64,000 nt of DNA from positions 1 through 64,000 of the forward strand of contig JADFUC010002379.1 in NCBI GenBank assembly GCA_019722365.1, given 5' to 3'. Positions 1-12,020 of the stretch are shown one piece after another. The notes under the pieces are model-generated. The model saw only the letters and a program-made list of their open reading frames with translations, ran no database searches and was not told the DNA's origin. A program made the position numbers and the translations under genes. Positions within the stretch are counted from its first letter, which is position 1; each line of letters opens with the position of its first letter. The stretch comes from Lithospermum erythrorhizon (Eukaryota > Streptophyta > Magnoliopsida > Boraginales > Boraginaceae).

Positions 1-811
1 ATCAGTATGCTTCGTTCAGTTACGTATTGCTATAATAATAGCTTCAGCGATATTGAATGACACCATTTGGCGTTATACGGAAGTAAATGTAGGACTCCGG
101 TTTGTTAAGAATGAGGTTGGGGATATGAAAATATAAGGTTGGAGTTGGTGGAAGGAGTCGGTGGAGATAAAATTGATCTGACGGCAGCATATGAAATTAG
201 CGCAAGATAGATAAAAGATGTATGCGGTCGTTGCCGTGTGGATTTAACGTTTGAAATTGTGATAAAGTATTCTTGAGAATATCCCGTGGAAGGTGTGCGA
301 GATTCGGGAAGGAGGAAGTTGAGTCCACGATATATCGGTCGTGTGAGATTTTTGAGGCGGAAGTTGGTCCGGTGGCCTATCGTTTAACATTCTTTGCGAG
401 TGGACATAATTCATAACGTCTTCCGTGTGTCATGTTTGAGTAAGTATATCAGACCAGATCTCGTATCGTAGATCATGACGATAGACTTGGAGAGGACCTT
501 CTGCATTATGAAGAGAAACTGTGAAAATTCTTGATCAAAAGGGAAAAGTGTTGCGAAATGAAGTTGTGGCTTTAGTGAAGGTGTTGTGGCGAAATGCGGC
601 CAAGGTGGGAAGAGGCTGCGTGGGAGCGAGAGGAGGATGTCAGTCAATATCCACGTCTTTTCGAGGAAATAGAAGGTTAGTTCTTAAACTTTGTGCTATA
701 ATATGTGTTAATATGGAATCTTATGAGGATGAGTAAGTGAGAGTTGGGAGCGGGCGCGTGATGGGTATTGAGTAAATTCGAGGAGCGAAATTTTTTATTA
801 GGTGGGTAGAA
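1..811 (+). pseudogene. 3' end of a decayed Ty3/gypsy pol (integrase C-terminus)
   Basis: Around 275-345 the plus strand reads, with frame breaks, PWKGV...RKLSPRYIG. This is the signature of the integrase C-terminal region of long-LTR gypsy elements of the Tekay/Del type. At 775-811 a stretch resembling the usual end of pol (ATTCGAGGA-CGAAAT) runs into a purine-rich tract just before an LTR start at 812. Stops and frameshifts are frequent, so no protein is made. The upstream part of this element lies outside the window. The family assignment rests on these short motifs. Confidence 0.6.
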
Positions 812-1945
812 TGATATAACCCGTTTCGTATAAGCAATTATTTTTTTAATATGATTTTAGTTGCGGTTGAGTGTTTGGCGGTTAAAGTTAAAATTGAATG
901 AATCATGATAATATGGGTTGGGCGATAATATATTTTGAGAATAGAAATTTAATTTGACACGTGTTCGAGGTTATGTTGTTAAGCCCAGGAAAATGAAATT
1001 GTGAGCAAAGCAGCGAGACATAAGCTCACTTAAATGTTACTTCTACATGCTTCAAGTCTGGCATCCTTGCTCAGCGTTAAATGCATATCACACAAAAATC
1101 CTATCTTTTTTCTTCTTAAGAGTGAAATTGTAGCCCCCCAGACCTTGATTTTTTCTTTTCTTGGAGAAACTTGTTGTCAAGCCCCTTGAATCTTGTTAAA
1201 ATGCCGTTCGTGAGGTATGAGTTTTAATCTTCAAATCTACGTCATTTTTGGACTTATAGTTGACTATTTGTTAGTTGACTTTTGTGGTGACTTTAGATCT
1301 TGACTTTTATTATGGGATAGAAATGTTATCTAACTTTAGTTTAGGGGATTTGAGGTGACTTTGGTGATTATTGGGGTTAAATGGTGTATGTTGAGGGTGA
1401 CTTTGTTGACTTTTCTTAAGTTAACTTTAAATTGTAGTAGGAGGTTAGGATTTTGATATAGTTATTTTGGGAATAGAAGTATTGGTTTGGATATGGATTG
1501 GTAGAGATTGGGTTGATAAAGTTTGGGGAAAGTTCGTATAGTAGTTAGTGTTTGAATTAGAGTTGTATTTAATGGTTTAGTGGTTGGCGATTGATTGTTG
1601 GATTGGTTGGAATGTGATTAAAGATGTTTTGTTGGGGTAATAAAGTGATGACCGAATAATAGGGATTTATGAGATTGATAATTAGAATGTAGTTTAGTTT
1701 AATTTTAGAAGTGTATACTAATCTTGGGGATAGGATGATTGCTAAGGGTAGCAAATTTGAATCTGTGAGGCATTGAGTATAATCTTAGGGGTTTATATAG
1801 ATGTTAGAGAGGTTATTCTACGGAATGTGTTATAATGTATAATTTAACTTTGAATAGGAGTTGAGCAGGACTAACACGAGGACTACGTGAACTATCTCAT
1901 TCTTGCTTTTGGCTCTCAGGAGGTGAGTACAAGTGCTTAAAAAAG
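812..1945 (+). mobile_element. 5' part of a long gypsy LTR
   Basis: The segment starts TGATATAAC directly after a polypurine tract, as an LTR should. A splice-donor-like GAGGTATGAG lies near 1210. From about 1310 to 1935 it runs parallel to 12600-13250, a second LTR of the same family, with many shared phrases such as AGGTTAG and AGAGATTGGGTTGA. The parallel stops near 1945, where another LTR segment begins. It is either a truncated LTR or the left half of an LTR split by that segment. Confidence 0.6.
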
Positions 1946-4857
1946 CATGAGCTGGATTAATAAATAAATTAAAAACGAGAGATTATTATATTTAATTACA
2001 TAAAATTAAATTTCCACTTAGTATTTTTGTGTGATGATGTTAAAGTTCGGAAGTTAGTTGTCGAGATAAATTAAAAGCGAGAGGTATCGTCGAATAAGCG
2101 TTGGGATTTTCACGGTTGGGCTTTGGGCCCTGACCCGATTACTAACCCATCAAATAAGCCAAAACCCCAACCTTAATCTTCTACTTTCGCTCTCCCCGGC
2201 CGTAGCGTCACGCACTTTCTCCGCCATTTTTTTTTCTTTTCGATTTCTCCTTTGTTACTCGAGCTTTGGAGCTCAAATTTTGGGAGGAAAGCTTCCACCA
2301 GTGATCCTCGTCGTTTTAAGGTAAGAAGGTCGATCTTGTTGAGTATTTTGGGAGATCCCCGAGTTGACTTTTAGTTGACTTTTTATATTTTGAATTTTAT
2401 TGCTCAGTTGTAAAGTAGTTGTTGTGAGTTGAAATATAAATGTTTGGGGGTGGAATTTCCGATGTTTTTAGGATAGTTGACTTTAGGAATTTTTGGGTTG
2501 AGTTTTCTAAAATGTGGTTAATAGTATAAATATGTTATTGAAATGTTATTTTGATTATTTTGAAATGAGATTATGAGTTATAAGTGTTGGAAGAAAATAC
2601 GTTGAAATTAGTTTAGTGGATTTCGAGGTAGTAAGCGGACTACAGGATTAGAGGTTGATGGTAATGAAGCAACTAACTTAAAAGAGTTAAATTTGGTTGA
2701 TTGAAATCGATTGCAAATGTTAGTAAGTTAGATATAAGGTATTGGTGGATTATGGGATTAGTCCGGAGGTAGGGAAATTCGTTATCGTGGTGTTATTGAA
2801 CATAATTGCAATCTATCGTAAGTTGTCAAATTGTAATCAAAATGGGTTGAAAAGTTAGGAGGCGAGATTAGGATGAAATTTGAAATATTCAGTAGTAATT
2901 ATATTTTTCGGATGTTTATTCGGGCTGGAGCTGGGAGCAGTGGGATCGATTGGCTAGCAGGCGGTAGTGAGTCTTAGCCAAGGTAGAGGATTATCGCTCG
3001 TTGTTACCTTATCTATGTTGAGTATGGTGTATGGTAAATTGGTTGTGACAATGTATAAATGTTATGAGCGATATTTGTGTGTATAGTTGTGGCGGGAAAT
3101 GTTGCCTTGTAGGATAGTTGTATTAGATGTGTTATGATATAGTTATTTGAGTGTATTGATGTTTGAGTATATTTATGTTTGAATGTAAGTTCTTTGGGAA
3201 ATGATATGTGGATGTATTCATGCTTGTAGTATATTTGCGTTTGGAGCTGACTGTGTGTATATTTATGTGGGAGTATAGGTTCTATCTTTTGAAATTATTG
3301 TATCGTGTATTATGGTTGTTACATTCGAGGGTATTGTGTGATGTTTTTATGCTTGGTATTATGGGTGAATTGTGACTTGGTTGAATTGAGAATGTGTGTG
3401 GGATGAGGTTGGGTGTTGAAGGGGTGGGCTTGCCGAGAAAGGATATGGCGATGTTGGGTGTTGGGAGGGTGAGCTTGCCGAGAGAAAAGGATATGTTGTT
3501 GTTGGGTGTTCGAAGGGTGAGCTGCCGGGGAAAAGAATGAAATGTTACTCATGTGATGATGATGTGTTTTCTTTTTTTTGCAGGAATATGTTAGTTACAT
3601 TTGTAGTGTAATTTGTCGTGTTGTGAAAATTATGTTGTTTTTACCGATTGATTATGTGTTCATGAGATCTTGAGTGACATGTGAGTTAGCATTATGTTGA
3701 ATTCTACGTAATGTGTTATGAAATAATTGAAGTTATGATAGATATTAATGTGTAAATTGCGATTTATGATTTCATATAGTGAAATATTTGAGAGATTATG
3801 AGGTATATTATGAGATAATTGAGATTATGATTTGTATTATATAGGATAGTTGTGAATGTGATTCAGAGTTATGAAGTTATTATTATTGGTTGTGTCTTTG
3901 TGTGTGGGTACTGTGTGTTGTGTGTGTGGCTGTGTGCAGATGTGCTTTGATTGCTTTGTGTGTTATTTGCGGAGTGGTGGTGACCCCGACCGGGAGGTTT
4001 GGTGTGGTGTGCATATTGTGTGGGTAGCCCCGTGGATTCGGGAGGTTTGGTGTGATATGCATTGAGGGGGTGTTAGCCAGCCTCGGTCGGGAGGATGGAG
4101 GTGGAGGCCTAAATCGATTATGTGGAGGTGATTCCTCGTATGTGTATTGACTAACGGAGGTGGATTCCTCGTTTGATGACTTTGTGTGATGAGGCCCCAT
4201 TTCCTTAAATGAATATGCAACATTGAAAGCGGTTATAAAGTGTTATGTGATATCGTATGAGAGAACTCTATGTGATTTGTGAACAGTTATTTATTGTGTA
4301 GCCTGGTTAATGTATAAGCATATGTTATATATATAAGTATGAATATATGTGATGGGATCAAGTCTGTGGTATTTGTATTCACTCAGCTTAATAGCTGACT
4401 CCCTATTCTCTATGGGGGCGTTTTATGCCTAGGTTCTAAGGGGTTGATCGCTGAGGTTGTCGAGAAGCTGCATTGATAGGCTGCAGATTGAAGATCATAG
4501 ATGAGGCGGTGGTGGCATAGGAATTCCTCATCAGTCATTTCCCTGTTGTTGTCGATTTGTATATTGTTAGACTTGTGTATTGTATTTCATTGAGGGGTCT
4601 GGTTACCATACTTTCCCTATGTTGTATTTTAGATTTCTTGTGTATCTTTGAGTTATATCATTAAGTTGTTTTATTATGTTCGTTGTTTTATTGTATATGT
4701 TGTTAGTTCTTGTTGATGGACAAAAGTGTATTTTATTATTATTAATGTCAAATGGAAGTATTTTATGTTGTCATCCATCGATCATTAACTTTCACGGTGT
4801 CTGAGGTTGTTGATGACCTTAACCTCGGGCGGCCGACACGGGGGCTGGTAAATTACA
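1946..4857 (+). mobile_element. Long gypsy LTR (composite), next to a primer-binding site
   Basis: The segment carries its own splice-donor-like AAGGTAAGAAGG near 2325. From about 3660 to 4857 it aligns with 13320-14550 (repeated TTATGA-GATAATTGAGATTATGA phrases, the CTATGGGGxxG block, and the terminal GATGACCTTAACCT). It ends AATTACA at 4857, directly before a primer-binding site, so it acts as the 5' LTR of the element ending at 14550. The part at 1946-3650 does not match the 12-14.5 kb LTR well. It may be an inserted or recombined LTR of a related subfamily. Confidence 0.6.
3409..3545 (+). repeat. Three tandem units of about 50 bp inside the LTR
   Basis: The phrase TTGGGTGTTg(a/g)AGGGTGaGCTTGCCG(a/g)G recurs three times with small differences, each followed by an AAAGGATATG-like tail. 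It is a local tandem array inside the LTR. The open frame across it on the minus strand is a by-product of the repeat. Confidence 0.65.
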
Positions 4858-4877
4858 ATTTTAGTATCGAGCTTGGT
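4858..4877 (+). other. Primer-binding site, initiator-Met tRNA type (degenerate)
   Basis: Directly after the LTR end the sequence reads ATTTTAGTATCGAGCTTGG. This resembles the TGGTATCAGAGC primer-binding site used by many plant gypsy elements, with two or three differences. Its position, within a few bases of the terminal TTACA, supports the call. Confidence 0.55.
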
Positions 4878-6505
4878 TTGATTTTACGTGGTGTCTGTGG
4901 TTGTATGCTACAGGTGTAAGATAATTCGGTGGTTTGTCGATATCTGAGTGTTCTTGTGGAGTCTGAATTTCTCTTCTTTTGTTGACTGTTGACTGTTGAG
5001 GATGCCACCTGGAAGATTTTCGTCGAACTGTGTGTGAGTACCCTTAGGGAAGGTTGAGATGAATCGTGTTCGTTGTTGTAAGTTGACATAAGAATTGAAG
5101 CGGTTAGTAACTTTGATGAATACACATGATGATGTTTATACGGATAGCGATTCCCATTGAAGTTGGGTAGATTTATTTTTTCACTACTGGACCCTTGATG
5201 GTGCCAGAGGATGTGAGCACAGGCGAGAAAAGTTTGGAAATAAGACATTAAGATGGATGGGTGGTTGGAATTTTGTTGGGGAGAAAGGAGAATACCAAAA
5301 AGATGTTGGGAAATAAATCCTATAACATCGGAGTTGGAGTTGTTGAGTGGTTGAAGGTATTTATGTAAAATCTAAGAGTAAAGGTATCGGTGATTGTGGT
5401 ATAAGATTGTTGATCCTTAGATCGTGAAGTTAAATCGGGTAGCTTTGAAATGGTGGTGGAAGAGTGTTGTCATTGTTATTATAGTTGGACCCAAGTGTTA
5501 GGAGTAGAGAGGATTAATTTAGTTGGCGTATCGGGATGGGCGACTTCGTGAAGATAAAGTGGAGTTAATGAATCTTGTTGTCCGATGTAGGTATGAATGA
5601 GGCAAGAAGATGTAAAGTGTCGTAATAGGTTGATATTGAAAATTCTATTTCGATAGATACTAAGGAATTGAGGACCAAGTGAAATGAGAAATTTTGCCGT
5701 AAAAGCTGTTATTCTGATTAGGTGGTATTTGAGATTTATAGTCACTAGATGTATTGGACTATGATGATACATGCGAAATATTGGAAAAAAATTGGTATTG
5801 GTAAATTGAATTATTGGCCAAGGTACTACTGCTAGAGAATATAAAGTTGGATTTAATGTAAGCTGGGTAGATTGGGATAAAAATGAATATTTTAGTTGAT
5901 TGTCATTATGAAGTTACGAGTTGCTTAAGTTGTGATGTAACGACACTTTTGGTCATGCAGTGAGAATCATTATAATCTGGAACACCGTCTATGAAACGAT
6001 GGGCATTTCAGTTTAAAACTACTTTCGTTTCATCAAATATTTAATTTCCATTGTATTTATAAAATAATAGCAGTTTAAGATTTTACAATCCATCGGTGAC
6101 CATCTAACCAACCAACTCTATATATATACAACATGTCCCAAAAGGCAGTAATGCCGGCAAGGCTAGAGGGTAAATAAAAATGCTCGAGAATCTGAAAGTG
6201 ACAAGCTAGCAGAAGCTGAGGCTAAAGTTTGAAAATAAAAGTACGACAATCAAAAAGCAGTTGACAGCACATCAAAATCCTGCTTGTGAGGGATCCTACG
6301 CCACCGATGTTCACTGTACTCGGAACAAAACACTCAAAGCGACCTCTTGAGAAGCTCAACTAGCCGTCTGTCGACTGGCACAAATGAAAATGCCGCCCGT
6401 AGCGAAAGGTAGGCTAGAAGGCTTAGTGAACAACTTAACGCAGAGGGTGAACTTACCAAGCGGGCAGGCAGACAATATTATAATAGCCCAACATGGATAA
6501 AATGC

Positions 6506-6507
<2 letters not shown>

Positions 6508-6564
<57 letters not shown>
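6508..6564. repeat. (AT)n microsatellite
   Basis: About 28 uninterrupted AT dinucleotides lie inside the solo LTR. Confidence 0.95.
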
Positions 6565-6567
<3 letters not shown>

Positions 6568-6810
6568 GGACACACTATTAAAGTCATACAATAATATTCA
6601 AAAGAGAGACCTCGGAGCATAACATGTCCAAGATATAATAGAAGGTCTCAATAAAGGCACGAGAAACACAGGAATAAAATCTGAGGGCTCAGCATGGAAG
6701 CTATAATTCCTGAGTGTCACGCTATCCTCTCATATCTCCACAAATATACCAGCCTCTAATGCGCATATGCCGATCGTCTACCAACTGGAATGGATCAACG
6801 CTAATAAACA

Positions 6811-7025
6811 CCGCTCTTATACGAAGTATAAGGCCAAACGCCTGACTATACGTAGTATAGGGCCACACCGACAATGCATGCGAAGCAAAGTGATCATAAA
6901 GACTCATACCGCTCTTATACGAAGTATAAGGTCAAACCCTTGTGACTATATAAAGAGTATAGGGCCGCGCAAGCGTGCATCAAAGTTATCAAGAGTCGTA
7001 CCTCTCTTGCTACCGTAGTATAAGG
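6811..7025. repeat. Array of palindromic TTATAC-GTATAA motifs
   Basis: Four short inverted repeats lie in about 215 bp. CTCTTATACGAAGTATAAGG occurs at about 6813 and again at about 6912. More degenerate forms (ACTATACGTAGTATAGGG and CTACCGTAGTATAAGGCC) lie between and after them. Similar motifs occur in the LTRs at 31-34 kb and 58-60 kb. Confidence 0.75.
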
Positions 7026-10000
7026 CCAATAGCGTCACATATCATGAGGAAGAGAGTCACCCTAACCTAATCATCAACATAGAGATTCAAATGCGATACT
7101 CAAGTCACCTCAAGTCATACATAACTCACAACCATCGCCTCTCGATAACTTGACTACTACTGCTCGAAAACGATATCCAAGCGTAGCGGCTAAAACATTT
7201 CACAATACGTAAATTAAAACACAATCGCCGACAAGGCCTGGTATAAGTGCGCAGGCCGCTGGGCTCTAGCAGTGCCGACAAGGCCAATCGAAATAAGTTG
7301 GGAGTTCAAGCTATTACTTACCTTAAAGCAATGCTTGACGCCACGAGAATAGTAACATGTCCTTATCATAGGCCACCTGAATGAATCACACATAATCATA
7401 CAACAATTACATGTATATCATTCCCACATAATCATAACACAATGACATGTACATCATTCTCACATAATCATACCACAATAACATGTTTACACAATTTAAT
7501 GTAGGTACATAAGTAACGCCCGTGAGATAGTACTACTTTCTGCCTTGCTTCTGCGAAAACTTTCGCGGACAAAATCAAGGTAACTGCCCCTTACCACGAT
7601 CAACGCCTAACAAAAACACCCAGAAAGTATAATCAAAACCTACTACAATACCTGCGTTCTAGAAGACACGCTACCAACTCTTAGTGGAACTATTTCTAAA
7701 CGGTCTAAAATGACGGATAAAACAACGAATAAATAATCCCGTCGGACACAACCTTGTCCGATCTCGCTAGAATTCCACCTTATTATTTAACATTTCAAAT
7801 CAACTTATAAGTCATTCTAATTAACCCTCAAATCCATAATTAACAACATATACTCCAAAATATAGATTCTGAAGTCAACTTGAAAATAATACTTTTCAAC
7901 TTCTTTTTAATCCATTTTTAAATCACCGTTTTAACATCGCAACAACTACAATAAGGCCCCAATTAAAATCCCTACACATTTAAAATCTTATAAAAATATC
8001 AACCCAAAAAGTCAACGAAACCTAGAAAAATCCAATCAGAGCCATGGCATCGCCGGCAGCCTCTAAGTCACCGAATTCATCACTTATATCGTCCTTAGAA
8101 CCATGAAACTTAGAAACACAGGTAAATTCAATTTAGCAAAAGTCAAATAAAAATCAACTATGTCCAAACCCAAGAAATATCCCAGCAATTTGAACTTTCA
8201 TACCTTAATTCAAAGAGAGGCGATAAGGGAATATATTGGCCAACGTCTTTTGAGTTTGGCTTAACAATCGAAGAAATGGAAAGAAAATTTCAAGAGAATG
8301 GAATATTTTAAGCCCAAAACACTTGTAAAGGGAATGAGGATGAGTTGATGATGATGAAGAAGAGGATAAGGATGAGAAGATATTTAAAATAGCTTGAGTC
8401 GTTCGGTTTGGACTTAAATTTTCCCTTTTCCTACTTAAATACTTCGATGAAACCGATTCCAAATGTAAATCCCATGACATACTTACTACTCATATAATAC
8501 TAATCCCGGTACATCGATCTTATTCCGAAATTATTTATACTATCACGGGTCCGCGCGGCCGAATTTTTTAATTTTTTACGTAACGGGTTATTACATGTAA
8601 AGTGTTGTTTGAAGAATAAATTGAAAAAAAGGAAAAAAAATTTTGGGACTCTGGGAGAAAGAAACGATGTTTAGTAGTACTTTGTTAATAAAACTTTGAG
8701 ACACTGGATATATAGTGTTGAATAATTTTTATGAAATAAGGATCCTTAGAGGAATGAGTGATATATTATTTAAAGTGGTGATAAATAGGGAATTTTGGGA
8801 ATTCTGAGAACATAATTTGAAGTTAGAGTTGAAACAGAGATTTTTTGAGTGGTTGTTAATGTATGATGAAGTTGTGTATGTCGCGTCGTGATGAAACGTG
8901 AAACAGGAATAGAACCATGGGAAGGTATGATATGTGGGTATATGTTATCTTTGGTGTAGGATCGTGGAGTTGTAACAGGTATGAATTGAAAAGAGAAAGT
9001 ATGAGATTAAGATATAAATTTGGTAATAATAGTTTCACATCAAATATTTAATTAATGGTGCAATTTGTTGTTAAGTATTCAAGGAAAAGACATGAGAAAG
9101 GAATGATGATTTCTTCGAAGACTTGAGTATATTGTATGTAATTATATATAACGAAGAATGTTGATTTGGGGAAAATTTGAATTTTTGGTTAGATATGAGT
9201 GAATGGAGTTATAAGAGGTGAATCCTCGTAAAAATTATGGTTAAGAGAGCGTGAATAGATGGTTAAGAAGGTTAAAGGTTAAATGAATCAAATTCTGAGT
9301 TTGGTTCTTAAATCGAGGAATAGAGGACTATTGACATTCAAGGTGATAAAGGGGAGGGTAAAATGTTTTGGATATTATCGCATTTCCCAGAGATAGGTGA
9401 TAGCGGTGGTGTTCAGTCCAAAGGTTGAGGATAAATTTTCAAGGATGAGTTGAGGTTATAAGCGGAGTTCACCAAGTAAATTATAAGATTTGAAATACCG
9501 GCTCGCTCGGAGGAGGTTGGACTAACTTGATAAGCAAATTAGTGGGCATTAGTAACGGAATATCAATGACTCTTGGGATCCTCGATTATAAAGAGAAATA
9601 CTTGAAGTGGTTAATGTATCGGGTTATAAATGGAAATTTTTGTTTAAGGGATAATATAATGGGGAACTAATGATGGTGATTAGCTAATGTTAGTTCTAAG
9701 GATTTGAATTAATGGACTAGTTAAGGTGAGATGAAGGTTAACAAGAGCCCTAAGGGACAAGGGAGTGATATGAGTGTGTGGTAGAATATCGTGTTGCTGA
9801 AGCAATTCGGGAGCATAGCTAGTTATGAGAATGGCTCGTCATGGGTGTATCTTTGTGAGACTTGGTAGTTTTTGAGGTGTATCGTGACTTGAGAATAATT
9901 GGTATCGCCCAAGGAGGAAGAGAGAGGTGGATTGACGCAACTCTAGAGGATCTTGAAAAAAATTATTTTCATGATTACGGATGATGGATTTGGAGAAGTA

Positions 10001-10970
10001 GCAATAAGGATAATAATTGAATTTTTACGAATCGATCTACAAGTTTTTTCTGTAAAAGGTCGAGATCATTATGTGAAGTGTGGTACAAGGTTTATGTGGA
10101 GCAATCATAAGATTCCGTGGATTTTGTAATGGTCATGAGAATAAAATGAGTAGAATGGCTCAAATCGTTTGTGGAGTGTTAATGATAAAAGCGAGTCGGA
10201 TGTCAATTAGAATACAACCGGTGGGAGATTCTTGAATTCAAGGAACAAATAAATTGGGAATGTTATGTGTTGAATCGGTATAAAGGCCTTATCGGAAAGT
10301 GACTATTGTATGAGGATTATAAGACGTATTGAAGTGTAAGACTGAGTTAACGAATGATAATTTATGTAAGAGAGAAAGTTGCTCACTGATAATACTAAGC
10401 ACCAAAAGCCAATGTTAGGATGGCACCGTGAAAGCTATTGAGGATGGCATCGAAAAGCTATTGAAAGAGATGTTGAATTCTAATATTCTTTGAAATGAGG
10501 CAGAGAGGAAAGGAAAAATAGCTCTAATGATAATAGAAAGAACTACGAGGAAGAAATGGGAACTTGATATTATGACTACAAATGAGAATAAGTTTAAATA
10601 TGTTAAATTAATGAAGGAATATGGCATTGGGTGAATACTATAATATAGCTAAGTGAACAGGAATGAGGATTCGCAAGAAGTACCATACGGGGAGAAGGAG
10701 GTGGAATGTAGGAAGTCAGCGATGTTAATTTCTAACTATTCTAGGTAGAAGCGGTGTAATCTTTGCTGAGCAGCGAGAATGAAGTGTGATGGGAGGAGGA
10801 ATATGGTAGATTGAAACTTTCAATTTGATTGGAAGCTGAGACTCTTTGGGGTGAGATTAATGAAAAAAGGGATATTATTAGCTAGCTGGAGCTAGTAATA
10901 AGTTGTTGTTATGATATGGGGTTATGAAGTAGGTGGTGCTTGAATGATCGGTTGGCGTCGTAGCACATTA

Positions 10971-11009
<39 letters not shown>
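10971..11009. repeat. (AT)n microsatellite
   Basis: About 18 AT dinucleotides lie within the decayed gypsy interior. Confidence 0.95.
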
Positions 11010-11015
<6 letters not shown>

Positions 11016-12005
11016 TATTTGGAATTATCGTAGCAGGGAAATCGGATGTTAATAAATCGTAGTAAGACTGGAAATATATGATGTTAACAGTGAGACTAGG
11101 GTATATATGCTATGGTGAAATTGAGATAATGATAACTTTATGGTTAAGATGTTATGGCATGACATGGTGTTGATATAAATGAAATGACAGGTGCAAAGGG
11201 AAAGACACGATGTTGATCTATACGATGATGAAATCATGATGGTATGAGAATGGTAAATGAACGTATATGAAGTGTATTGTGGTAATGTATTGATTAATGG
11301 CGATGTGATGTTATATATATATACATACCTGGGTAGATTATATATGCATGTTTGTTAAGGTGGATATAACTATACTATGAAGTGGTGTTTTAAGAGGTAT
11401 ATATGTGGGAGCATTACGAAATGGTGGGGTTATCGGTGATGTATTATATGTTAGTTGTATGCTGGGGAACCTTGGGTGTATTTACTGTATACGGATGCCA
11501 AGATAATCAGTAATAAACAATTTGATGAGTGGGGTTTTGATAAAGAGAGAATTTACTTGCACATTAATGAATGCATTAGTCCTTGGTGATATGATGACAC
11601 GAATTATGAGCGGATACGCTGATATCGATGAGATGGATATTGATTTTGAGTGGTATAAATGATGGTTGATTTATGATATTGATAACATGATAAAATATGA
11701 GTTGATGGTTTTGGCGTAATATGAGATGAGAGGATGTATATAAGTAATTCTTGTTGTGTGGCCAGGCGATGATTATGATGATATGATTAGATTGTAATAT
11801 CCGATTGCGGTAAGTAATATTACGAGTGCGTTGCGAGATGTAATTCTGAGGTAGTACGCGTCTACGCGAGAAGCTTGATGACTATGTTAGGGAGATATGA
11901 TTGGGTGACAAGATGTCATGATATTCGGTAATAAGAGCGTATTGAAAGGTGAATTGAGATGATAAGACAGACCGGGTTTTGAGTAAATTTCGAGGACGAA
12001 ATTTT

Positions 12006-12020
12006 ATAAGGAGGGTAGAC
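12006..12020 (+). other. Polypurine tract before the 3' LTR
   Basis: The sequence TAAGGAGGGTAGAC directly precedes the LTR start TGTAATAAC. It is the expected second-strand priming site and overlaps the end of pol, as is usual for long-LTR chromoviruses. Confidence 0.65.

Larger units (their letters stand above)
5936..8595 (-). mobile_element. Solo gypsy LTR, minus orientation, nested
   Basis: The plus strand begins TGTAACGAC and ends GGGTTATTACA, the reverse complement of the LTR ends seen elsewhere in the window. It is flanked by TGTGA (5931-5935) and TGTAA (8596-8600), a 5-bp target duplication with one change. Inside are an (AT)n run, several CTTATACGAAGTATAAG palindromes (6810-7025) and a splice-donor-like site (complement of ACTTTCATACCTT near 8200). 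With no internal region attached, it is best explained as a solo LTR left by recombination. Confidence 0.75.
4878..12020 (+). mobile_element. Decayed interior of a long-LTR gypsy element, split by a nested LTR
   Basis: This is the interval between the primer-binding site and the polypurine tract (TTATAAGGAGGGTAGAC) before the LTR at 12021. At 11975-12005 the end-of-pol phrase AATTTCGAGGACGAAATTTTA is clear. Removing the nested LTR at 5936-8595 leaves about 4.5 kb, short for a complete gag-pol. I could not read continuous gag, RT or integrase domains through the stops and frameshifts. The element is old and inactive. Confidence 0.55.

Noticed and set aside
6811..6930. TTATACGAAGTATAAG resembles half of a loxP site
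   Set aside because: Only the arm is similar. The motif is a family-wide LTR palindrome with no spacer or recombinase.
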